Below, piece after piece: positions 49,948 through 58,745 of a stretch of 64,000 nt of DNA; position 1 is the first letter of the stretch, and the number at the start of each line of letters is the position of its first letter. This DNA comes from Pseudomonas marginalis (GTDB lineage Bacteria > Pseudomonadota > Gammaproteobacteria > Pseudomonadales > Pseudomonadaceae). The stretch covers positions 68,253 through 132,252 of the forward strand of contig NZ_LKEG01000053.1 of NCBI RefSeq assembly GCF_001645105.1, in the 5' to 3' direction. The notes under the pieces are model-generated. The model made no database searches. It had not been told where the DNA came from and saw only the letters and a program-made list of their open reading frames with translations. The position numbers and the translations under genes are program-made.

Positions 49948-50244
49948 TCAGGACTTGGCGGTAAAGGCTGCGTCCTGGCCGAAGCCGGTCGGCGAGGTGG
50001 AGCTTGGGGTCTTGAGGCAGGTGCCGGCTGGGACCAGTTTCCAGGCGTTGGCCTGGTCTTTGGTTTTCGAGGTGCCGGCGCAGGAAGTGCCGGCGCCTGC
50101 GGCGCAATCGTTTTTGCCCGCTTCGGCGACACCGAAGCATTTCTGCATGTCGTCGGCTGCGTGGGCGGTGGTGGTCAGGGCGGACAGGCTCAAGGCCGAA
50201 CCGAGTGCCAGTACCAGGGTAGCGGCGGACAGTTTGGTAGTCAT
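49948..50244 (-). CDS. bufA: DUF2282 precursor peptide, bufferin-type metallophore
   Basis: A 98-residue precursor: Sec signal peptide (cleavage after AHA, residue 29), then a mature part with exactly four cysteines at positions 36, 47, 55 and 76. The pattern MQKCFGVAEAGKNDC, GTSCAGTSK and LVPAGTC is that of DUF2282 bufferins, copper-binding RiPPs whose middle cysteines are oxidised to heterocycles by the DUF692 enzyme. An 18-residue tail without Cys follows. It heads the operon with bufB, bufC and doxX; the long signal peptide acts as leader. The upstream in-frame ATG at 50280 is not the likely start. Confidence 0.9.
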   Translation of the reverse strand: MTTKLSAATLVLALGSALSLSALTTTAHAADDMQKCFGVAEAGKNDCAAGAGTSCAGTSKTKDQANAWKLVPAGTCLKTPSSTSPTGFGQDAAFTAKS

Positions 50245-50300
50245 GGTGTATCTCCAGCAGTGGGTTGAGGTGGCAGGCATGGGTGCCTGCGTACACCTCT

Positions 50301-50327
50301 AGAGACGGTACGGAGAAAATCGTTACA
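50301..50327 (-). promoter_or_regulatory. Possible ECF-sigma-type promoter of the bufferin operon
   Basis: On the minus strand tgtaacg (50321-50327) and cgtctct (50301-50307) are separated by 13 bases and resemble the -35 TGTAAC and -10 CGTC elements used by many ECF sigma factors. It sits 57-83 bases upstream of the precursor start. The spacing is about 2 bases shorter than usual, and no sigma gene is in the operon, so this is tentative. Confidence 0.3.
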
Positions 50328-50358
50328 AGCCTGTAGGGAAAATCTTTTGTTTTTCCGC

Positions 50359-50392
50359 AAAAAAAAAGAGGAGCGGGTTTCCCGGCTCCTCT
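50359..50392 (-). terminator. Intrinsic terminator of the bra operon
   Basis: On the minus strand a 10-bp stem (gaggagc-gg and complement) with a 3- to 5-base loop is followed by a run of nine T residues. It lies about 25 bases after the last bra gene and insulates it from the bufferin operon. Confidence 0.92.
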
Positions 50393-50416
50393 CATGGCTT
50401 TTTCCGATCGGCTTTA

Positions 50417-51118
50417 TCAGCCGCCCAGGTACGCCTCACGCACTTTCGGATCCGTCAGCAACTGCTCGCCCGTACCCTGCATCACCACCCGGCCGTTTTC
50501 CAGCACATAGGCACGGTCAGCGATTTTCAGCGCCTGGTTGGCGTTCTGCTCTACCAGGAACACCGTCACACCGTCCTTGCGCAGTTGTTCGATGATGTCG
50601 AAGATCTGCTGGATGATGATCGGCGCCAGGCCCAGTGAAGGCTCGTCCAGCAGCAGCAGCTTGGGCTTGCTCATCAGCGCACGGCCGATGGCGAGCATTT
50701 GCTGCTCGCCGCCGGACATGGTGCCACCGCGCTGGCTGAAGCGTTCCTTGAGGCGTGGGAACAGGTGCAGCACCTTGTCCATCTGCTCCTGGTAGTCGCC
50801 CTTGTCGGTAAAGAACCCGCCCATGGCCAGGTTCTCTTCCACGGTCAGGCGCGAGAACACCCGACGGCCTTCCGGCACCACCGCAATGCTCTTGCGCATG
50901 ATCTGCGACGACTGCTGGCCCACCAGCTCTTCACCCATGTAGCGGATGCTGCCGCTGTGGGCCTGGGGCGAACCGCACAGGGTCATCAGCAAGGTCGACT
51001 TGCCGGCGCCGTTGGCGCCGATCAGCGTAACGATCTCGCCTTGGCGCACTTCCACGTTGACGCTGTGCAGGGCCTGGATCTTGCCGTAGAAAGTGGAAAC
51101 GTTTTCGAATTGCAGCAT
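50417..51118 (-). CDS. braG: Branched-chain amino-acid ABC transporter ATPase (BraG/LivF)
   Basis: A 233-residue ATPase. Walker A is GANGAGKSTLL near residue 36, the signature is MSGGEQQMLAIGRAL, Walker B is LLLDEPSLGLAPII, and the switch His region is LVEQNANQALKIAD, all as in LivF. It is the last gene of braCDEFG. One base separates it from braF upstream. Confidence 0.94.
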   Translation of the reverse strand: MLQFENVSTFYGKIQALHSVNVEVRQGEIVTLIGANGAGKSTLLMTLCGSPQAHSGSIRYMGEELVGQQSSQIMRKSIAVVPEGRRVFSRLTVEENLAMGGFFTDKGDYQEQMDKVLHLFPRLKERFSQRGGTMSGGEQQMLAIGRALMSKPKLLLLDEPSLGLAPIIIQQIFDIIEQLRKDGVTVFLVEQNANQALKIADRAYVLENGRVVMQGTGEQLLTDPKVREAYLGG

Positions 51119-51119
51119 T

Positions 51120-51883
51120 TTACGCTTCCCCCAAATAGGCTTTGATCACTTCAGGATTGTCGCGGATCTGCTCCGGCGTCCCGTCGGCCAGCGGCGTGCC
51201 CTGGTTGATCACCACGATGTGGTCGGAAATGCTCATGACCAGTTTCATGTCGTGTTCGATCAACAACACCGTGGCGTTGTTTTCCTCACGCAACACGCCG
51301 ATCAGCGCCTTGAGGTCTTCGGTTTCCTTGGGGTTCAGACCGGCGGCCGGTTCGTCGAGCATGAGGATCCGCGGACGGGTCATCATGCAACGGGCGATTT
51401 CCAAGCGGCGTTGCTGACCGTAGGCCAGGGTGCCGGCCGGGCGGTTGGCAAACTCGGTCAGGTTGACCTTGTCCAGCCAGTACTCGGCGTACTCCATGGC
51501 CTCGCGCTCGCTTTTGCGGAACGCGGGGGTCTTGAACAGGCCGGCGAAGAAGTTGGTGTTCAAGTGACGGTGCTGGGCGATCAGCAGGTTCTCGACCGCC
51601 GTCATGTCCTTGAACAAGCGCACGTTCTGGAAGGTCCGCACCACGCCCTTGCGGGCGATCTCGTGACCGGCCAGGCCCTGGATCGGCTGGCCGTCGAGCA
51701 GGATGCTGCCACCGCTCGGCTTGTAGAAACCGGTGAGGCAGTTGAACACCGTGGTCTTGCCGGCGCCGTTCGGGCCGATCAACGCGACCACTTGTTTCTC
51801 TTTCACGGTCAGGGCCACGCCATTGACCGCCAGCAAGCCGCCGAAGCGCATACTCAAGTTTTCGACTTTCAGGATCTCGCGGC

Positions 51884-51887
<4 letters not shown>
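51120..51887 (-). CDS. braF: Branched-chain amino-acid ABC transporter ATPase (BraF/LivG)
   Basis: A 255-residue ATPase of the LivG type: Walker A GPNGAGKTTVFNCLTGFYKPSGG, signature LAYGQQRRLEIARC (the LivG form of LSGGQ), Walker B ILMLDEPAAGLNPKE and LLIEHDMKLVM. It overlaps braE by 4 bases. It drives leucine, isoleucine and valine uptake together with BraG. Confidence 0.95.
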
Positions 51888-53133
<1,246 letters not shown>

Positions 53134-53137
<4 letters not shown>

Positions 53138-54057
53138 ACTTTCTCAACCTCCGGACGGCCCAGGATGCCGGTCGGACGGAACAACAGCACCAGAACCAAC
53201 AGGCCGAACGCCACGACGTCCTTGTACTGGTCGCCGAAGATATCGGCACCAAAGGCTTCGGCCACACCCAGCACCAGGCCACCGAGCATGGCGCCCGGAA
53301 TGCTGCCGATGCCGCCCAATACCGCTGCGGTAAAGGCCTTGAGGCCCACCAGGAAACCGGCGTTGGGGTTGATCACGCCGTACTGCATGCTCAGCAGCAC
53401 CGCCGCAACGGCTGCCAGCGCAGCGCCGATCACGAAGGTCAGGGCGATGATGTTGTTGGTGTTGATGCCCAGCAGGTTGGCCATCTTGATGTCTTCGGCA
53501 CAGGCCCGGCAGGCGCGCCCCAGACGGGAGCGGGAGATGAACAGGGTCAGGCCCAGCATGGCCACCAGGGTGACGACGAAGACCAGGATCTGCATGTAGG
53601 AAATCAGGACTTCTTCCGCACCGCCCGGGCCGAAGGAGAAGCTCCCCGGAATCAGGTTGGGGATGGATTTATCCTTGGAGTCCTGGGACAGCAATACGGT
53701 GTTCTGCAGGAAAATCGACATGCCGATGGCGGAAATCAGCGGGATCAAACGGTTGCTGCCACGCAAGGGGCGGTAGGCAACGCGCTCGATACTGTAGCCA
53801 TAGGCACTGGTTACGACGATCGACGCAAGGAACGCAGCGGTCATCAACAGCGGCAGGGAGTGGATACCCATCATGGCCAGCCCGGCAAGGGCGATGAAGG
53901 TCACGTAGGAACCAATCATGTACACCTCGCCATGGGCGAAGTTGATCATTCCAATGATGCCGTAAACCATTGTGTAGCCAATGGCTATCAAGGCATAGGT
54001 GCTGCCAATGGTCAGGCCATTAACCAGCTGTTGGAAAAAATGATAGATCTCAGGCAT
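53134..54057 (-). CDS. braD: Branched-chain amino-acid ABC permease (BraD/LivH)
   Basis: A 307-residue permease of the LivH type, with about eight hydrophobic helices. Signatures are NGLTIGSTYALIAIGYTMVYGIIGMINFAHGEVYMIG at the N-terminus and the loop GRACRACAEDIKMANLLGIN. It starts the permease-ATPase part of the operon, separated from braC by 229 bases with a terminator hairpin. Confidence 0.95.
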
Positions 54058-54233
54058 TACAGCGCTCCTAAAAACCCGATACGCATTTCACTGGTGGAGT
54101 CATGTTCCGGCCCCGTGCTGTGTTCTGTGAGCACATTTGCACAAAGCGTTTGCCAGCGAACCGCTGGTGACGGTTTTAAGATTTTCAGGTGAGCCAGCGC
54201 CCGGATCGCGGGTGTCAGGCCCATAAACCTCGT

Positions 54234-54265
54234 AAAACAAAGCCCACTGCTCTCACAGTGGGCTT
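54234..54265 (-). terminator. Terminator/attenuator between braC and braD
   Basis: On the minus strand agcccactg and cagtgggct pair around a 6-base loop, and the stem is followed by ttgtttt. It lies 22 bases after the braC stop. Partial read-through would give excess binding protein over membrane subunits. Confidence 0.8.
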
Positions 54266-54286
54266 GTTGGACCAGTAACGCCTGGC

Positions 54287-55414
54287 TTACTGAGGGGAAA
54301 CTTCGGTTTTTGGTTTACCGAAGTGCCATTCGTAGACCACGAATTTGAAGTCCTTCAGGTCGCCCTTGGCGTCGAAGCTCAGGTCGCCGGTAGGGGTCTT
54401 GAAGGTGCCCGCGTGGATGGCTTCGGCCACTTTGGCGGTGTCTTCGCTTTTCGCGGCGGTGATGCCTGCAGCGATCACTTCAACAGCCGAGTAGGCTGGG
54501 AACACGAATGGACCGGTTGGGTCCTGCTTGTTCTTGGCGAACTCTTCAACGATGGCCTTGTTGGCCGGGTCGGTGTCGAAGGATTTCGGCAGGGTCACCA
54601 GCAGGCCTTCGGAAGCGCCCTGGGCGATTTGCGAGATGGAGTCGTTACCGACACCTTCTGGGCCCATGAACTTGGCGTTCAGGCCTTTTTCCTTGGCTTG
54701 GCGCAGGATCAGGCCCAGCTCAGGGTGGTAGCCGCCGTAGTAGACGAAGTCGACGTTGGCTTGCTTGAGTTTCTGGATGATCGAGGAGAAGTCTTTGTCG
54801 CCGGCGTTCAGGCCTTCGAAGACGGCAACCTTGGTGCCTTTTTTCTCTAGAGTCTGTTTGACGGCAGTGGCGATGCCTTCACCGTATTGCTGTTTGTCGT
54901 GCAGGACGGCAACGATTTTCGGCTTCACGTGGTCGGCGATGTAGTTGCCGGCCGCTGGGCCTTGCGCACTGTCCAGGCCGATGGTGCGGAAGATCAGCTT
55001 GTAGCCACGGGCGGTGATTTCCGGGCTGGTAGCCGCCGGGGTAATCATGATCACGCCTTCATCTTCATAGATGTCTGAGGCTGGCTGAGTGGAGCTGGAG
55101 CACAGGTGACCGACCACGAACTTGACGCCGTCGTTGACCACTTTGTTGGCGACGGCCACGGCTTGTTTTGGATCGCAAGCGTCGTCGTATTCCTTGGCTT
55201 CAAGCATTTTGCCGTCGACGCCGCCCTTGGCGTTGATGTCGGCGATGGCTTGCTTGGCACCCATGAATTGCATGTCGCCGTATTGCGTCACTGGGCCGGT
55301 CTTAGGCCCGGCGATGCCGATCTTGATGGTGTCGGCTGCGAACGAATGGCCGGCAACCCCAGCCAGGACCATAGCGGCAAACAGTTTGGAAATCTGCTTA
55401 GTAGCCTTATTCAT
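54287..55414 (-). CDS. braC: Branched-chain amino-acid periplasmic binding protein (BraC/LivK)
   Basis: A 375-residue periplasmic protein of the type I binding fold. The signal peptide ends at HSFA (about residue 26). The mature part starts DTIKIGIAGPKTGPVTQYGDMQFMGAKQAI and contains the ligand region HLCSSSTQPASDIYEDEGVIMITPAATSPE. It is the first gene of braCDEFG, with its own leader and the operator-like palindrome upstream. Confidence 0.94.
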   Translation of the reverse strand: MNKATKQISKLFAAMVLAGVAGHSFAADTIKIGIAGPKTGPVTQYGDMQFMGAKQAIADINAKGGVDGKMLEAKEYDDACDPKQAVAVANKVVNDGVKFVVGHLCSSSTQPASDIYEDEGVIMITPAATSPEITARGYKLIFRTIGLDSAQGPAAGNYIADHVKPKIVAVLHDKQQYGEGIATAVKQTLEKKGTKVAVFEGLNAGDKDFSSIIQKLKQANVDFVYYGGYHPELGLILRQAKEKGLNAKFMGPEGVGNDSISQIAQGASEGLLVTLPKSFDTDPANKAIVEEFAKNKQDPTGPFVFPAYSAVEVIAAGITAAKSEDTAKVAEAIHAGTFKTPTGDLSFDAKGDLKDFKFVVYEWHFGKPKTEVSPQ

Positions 55415-55755
55415 AGTGCTCCACTCTTGCTGTTGTCTTTTTTATAGTTCTAGCGGCCTTGTGAGCTGCAGAACCGGATCAGATATCTCGGATATCCCCC
55501 CGGCAGTGCCCTGGCAACTGTACCGGTACAGTGTAGAGCGCCGGTTGATCGGTTGAAAAGCTGGCTGCTGGGGGCAAAAGCCGGGTGTGTCGCTTAAATG
55601 AAAGAAAAAGACAGAATTGCGGCGGGGTGATGCCAGAGTTTCGGGCAATCCTTGGCGTTCCTGACACTTTCTCTCGATGACTCATTTGCAACTGGGTTTT
55701 TCTGCTTGAGGCGTGACGCTATGATTGCGCCGATTTTTCCCCAAGGTGAACACCC
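55415..55755. other. Divergent promoter region of braC and the DUF2288 gene
   Basis: This 341-base gap contains a perfect 16-bp palindrome (described separately) and no gene I can support. The stretch next to braC carries tataaaaaag near the start codon. The stretch next to the DUF2288 gene carries ctatgattgcgcc, a possible -10 region. Confidence 0.5.
55517..55532. promoter_or_regulatory. Perfect 16-bp palindrome upstream of braC
   Basis: actgtaccggtacagt is fully self-complementary and lies 102-118 bases upstream of the braC start and about 224 bases upstream of the DUF2288 start. Its ctgtacc/ggtacag halves resemble GntR/MocR-type operators. It is likely a regulator binding site, but which gene it controls is open. 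Confidence 0.5.
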
Positions 55756-56058
55756 ATGACGCAAGAACCTAGCACCCTCTATGCCAAGCTGCTCGGAGAA
55801 ACCGCCGAAATTTCCTGGAAGGAGCTTGAGCCGTTCTTTGCCAAGGGTGCCCTATTGTGGGTCGACGCCGGCCTGGATTTGATCGAGGCTGCCGAGGGAA
55901 TGGCTGAGGACAACCGCGACAAAGTCGCTGCCTGGCTGGCCGCAGGGAGCCTTGGCGAGGTGTCTGCGACGCGGGCATTGGACCTGGTTGAACGTGATCC
56001 GAGCCTATGGGCGGTGGTGGTATCGCCGTGGATTCTGATCCAGGAAAGGGCAGTGTAA
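55756..56058 (+). CDS. DUF2288 family protein
   Basis: A 100-residue soluble protein starting MTQEPSTLYAKLLGETAEISWKELEPFFAKGALLWVD, the beginning typical of the DUF2288 family, with an amphipathic helical centre (DLIEAAEGMAEDNRDKVAAWL) and a C-terminus that ends in SPWILIQE. No signal peptide or known motif. The aaggtgaac site is 8 bases before the ATG. Function unknown. Confidence 0.82.
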   Translation: MTQEPSTLYAKLLGETAEISWKELEPFFAKGALLWVDAGLDLIEAAEGMAEDNRDKVAAWLAAGSLGEVSATRALDLVERDPSLWAVVVSPWILIQERAV

Positions 56059-56363
56059 GAAAGGGCTGCACGAAAAAAGTGCGTGTTTTTTGCTGTGGCA
56101 AGTGTGTAGCGGAGTAACTGGTGACGCCGTGATGGCATGTTGCCGTGAAGAAAGGTCACAGGTGAGGGTGACGTGCACGGCATGGGAACAGTTAGGGCGC
56201 TGGCGGAATCGCTGCGCAATTGTTTCCAAGTGTGCCGGGACCGTAGATGTCTGTTGTCTGGACTGCCGCACTCGCCAGCAAGCCCGCACCGTTGACCGTG
56301 CGCATCCTGCAGAAATGCGCTCGACTGTAGGAGCGGGCTTGCTCGCGAAGAGGGCAACGCGGC
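56059..56363. other. Convergent intergenic region with one solitary REP
   Basis: This 305-base gap between the convergent DUF2288 and tubulin-like genes contains a solitary REP at 56326-56350. I see no further gene, no clear terminator and no other repeat. Confidence 0.5.
56326..56350. repeat. Solitary REP, family B
   Basis: One copy of tgtaggagcgggcttgctcg followed by cgaag, a common Pseudomonas REP sequence. It equals the outer arm of the nested element at 27773-27940. Confidence 0.8.
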
Positions 56364-58541
56364 CTAGGCGGTTTTACCGGTGTGGTTATTCAACGAAATA
56401 ACCTTGGTCTTGCCAATGCGGTGACGATAAATCTCGCGCAGGTACTTGATCGCTTTCTTCACGCAGTCCCGTGACAGGCGAATGTCATTGATCGACACGA
56501 ACTTGTCTTTGTCGTTGATCAGCTCGCGGTACTTCTTCTCATACATCGGCTTGATCGCGTACCAGTTGGTATCGAGGATCTTTGCCGGGTTTTCGAACTC
56601 GTTGAGCAACTCGTCGATGCGGTCTTCATCGAAGTCTTCGTGGATGATGAAGTCCAGGATCGAGTTGTCCAGCGTGTCATCGAAACGGTACGGGTTACGT
56701 GCAAAGCAGCGCTTGATAAAGGCCACGATCAACGTGAGGAAGTCATCCGACAGGCACGGGCTTTTCGCGATCAGGGTGGTCAACGACAGGTTGGCCGAGG
56801 CACCGATCACCAGCGCGTAGCGCTTGAGGGTGGTGTTGGGGAACAGGCTGTTGAGGTGGGTCTTGAGCCGGTTCAGGTCCATGTAGGACAGCTTGTAGTC
56901 CTTGGGCAGCGACACGATGGACACCACCGACGAGCAGTTCTTGAAGAAGTGCAGGTCATGCAGCGCGGCCGCGTCGTAGCCGGAGTTCTTGTACTGCTCC
57001 AGGGAGGCCTTGTAGCGCTTGGATTCAATCGGCAGCAAGCTGATGCCTTCGATGGCCTGGGTGACCTTGTTGAAGTGCGGCAGGTCGATGGAGCGGAAGA
57101 ACAGGTCGTCGATGTTCAGGCGCTGGGGCTCTTTCTCGAAGACCTTGAATTTGTCATTCGACGGTGCCGGCGTTTCCGGGACTACGGACTCGGCGTAGGC
57201 AATCGCCACCGGGCCGGCCAGGCTCATGAACAGGTCATTGGCATCCAGGCGAATGGTTTCGCCGATGTCGATACCGGCGCGGCGGAAGTAGTTCTGGTCG
57301 TAGTCGGTGGTCACGGCCTGGGCCGTGAGGATGTTGAAGATCTGCTGGGAAATGTACTGGTTGGCGTGTTTTTCCATGGCATTGACGTCAATGTTCTGGA
57401 TATTGCCGTCATCGCTTTCTTCGGCATAACGCATGATGTCGTTGGAGATCAGCATCATCGCGTTCCACGGCCGGATACGGCCCTTCACACTGGCTTCGCT
57501 GCTGTCTTCATTGGCGAAGTTGTACGAGAAATCCCATTCTTCCGACAGGTATTTGCACAGCAGCCGTCCGGCGTTGATGTGCAGCGCCTCGGACATTTCG
57601 CTGCGGTGGTCGGAGATATTCGGTAGCACACAAATGCCGCTGGTGAAGATCGGCTCGAACACAAAGGCGTGGCCGCTCTTGCTGTCGTGCTCATCGGCGG
57701 GCTTGGTGTCGAACGTCTTGTTCATGTACGAGTGCTGCTGGGCCAGGCCGAACTCCGAGGCCATGCCCGAGCCGGTACCGCCGCCGGCGCTGAAGATCGA
57801 GAAGTACAGGCGCGACTGGTTGGCCTTGATGCCGCAGGAGTCGATCAAATACGAGTGGATCATCTTCCAGTCGGGGCTGGAAAAACGCTGGGTGTCTTTG
57901 TTGAGGATGATCTTGGCCAGGTACTGGCCGAGGATCGGCGCGTTACCGGCGCCACCGGCGTGGACCTCCGACAGGTCCATGATTTTCATCTTGCTGTAGT
58001 CACGCAGGAAGCCGCTTTTCTCGCCCTTGCGCGAAAAACGGATGCGCCCGGCGATGTCCTTGTCCAGGTCGCCGAGCATCACCAGCGGTTCTACCAGGAA
58101 CACCGGTTTGCTGGCCTTGCCGCTGCCCAGGCGCAGGTTGTTGCGGATCCACTGGGCCGGGCTGTAACCCTTGTCCTGTGATTTATCTTCGTTGCTGAAC
58201 TCGTTCAAGTAGAACTTGCGGGCGTTGTACACCAGCTCCGCTACATCCAGCGCGATGTTCGAACCGCAACGGCCCAGGCCGATCAGGCACACCGACGGGA
58301 ATTCCTGCTCGGTGCGCGGATCGCTGTCGCCTTCCAGGTGGGGCGGGCGAGGGAACACCATGTCGCGCAGGCCATCGAGGTTGTCGAGGATGCGGTCGGT
58401 ATTGGTTTCGGTGAAATACAGGTATTGCTGAGTGGCCAGCGGGCGGGCGGTGCTCAATGACTTTGAACCTGAGGGTTTTTCCGCAGGAGCTGGGAGCAAC
58501 ACGTCGGATACCACGGTGGCAGAGTTATTTTTAGAAGTCAT
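56364..58541 (-). CDS. Tubulin/FtsZ-superfamily GTPase-like protein, large and uncharacterised
   Basis: A 725-residue protein. After about 80 divergent residues come a glycine-rich loop SVCLIGLGRCGSNIALDV (83-100), in the place of the FtsZ/tubulin T1 loop, and the tubulin signature SAGGGTGSGMA (251-261). A possible T7 segment is NIDVNAME (383-390). The C-terminal 300 residues have no match that I recognise and lack membrane helices. It is much larger than FtsZ (about 390) or TubZ. It stands alone, with no operon partner. It belongs to the poorly studied large tubulin-like proteins of bacteria; function unknown. Confidence 0.85.
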   Translation of the reverse strand: MTSKNNSATVVSDVLLPAPAEKPSGSKSLSTARPLATQQYLYFTETNTDRILDNLDGLRDMVFPRPPHLEGDSDPRTEQEFPSVCLIGLGRCGSNIALDVAELVYNARKFYLNEFSNEDKSQDKGYSPAQWIRNNLRLGSGKASKPVFLVEPLVMLGDLDKDIAGRIRFSRKGEKSGFLRDYSKMKIMDLSEVHAGGAGNAPILGQYLAKIILNKDTQRFSSPDWKMIHSYLIDSCGIKANQSRLYFSIFSAGGGTGSGMASEFGLAQQHSYMNKTFDTKPADEHDSKSGHAFVFEPIFTSGICVLPNISDHRSEMSEALHINAGRLLCKYLSEEWDFSYNFANEDSSEASVKGRIRPWNAMMLISNDIMRYAEESDDGNIQNIDVNAMEKHANQYISQQIFNILTAQAVTTDYDQNYFRRAGIDIGETIRLDANDLFMSLAGPVAIAYAESVVPETPAPSNDKFKVFEKEPQRLNIDDLFFRSIDLPHFNKVTQAIEGISLLPIESKRYKASLEQYKNSGYDAAALHDLHFFKNCSSVVSIVSLPKDYKLSYMDLNRLKTHLNSLFPNTTLKRYALVIGASANLSLTTLIAKSPCLSDDFLTLIVAFIKRCFARNPYRFDDTLDNSILDFIIHEDFDEDRIDELLNEFENPAKILDTNWYAIKPMYEKKYRELINDKDKFVSINDIRLSRDCVKKAIKYLREIYRHRIGKTKVISLNNHTGKTA

Positions 58542-58745
58542 TGTGCGCCATGTGCCTGGGCGGATGGCTGGAAAGTATCAAATGGCCATCACGGAATGGG
58601 AGTTCGCGACTTTGCAGTGCGTCCTTGTCCGGGACGATCGGGCTTGACCCTGTTGTGCTCAGGGAAAACCTGGCCGGACTCTGATGAATCGGCCGTTCGT
58701 CGGCGTTCTTTAGGCAAATGATGGCGAAATGCCAAAGTTTAGGCG

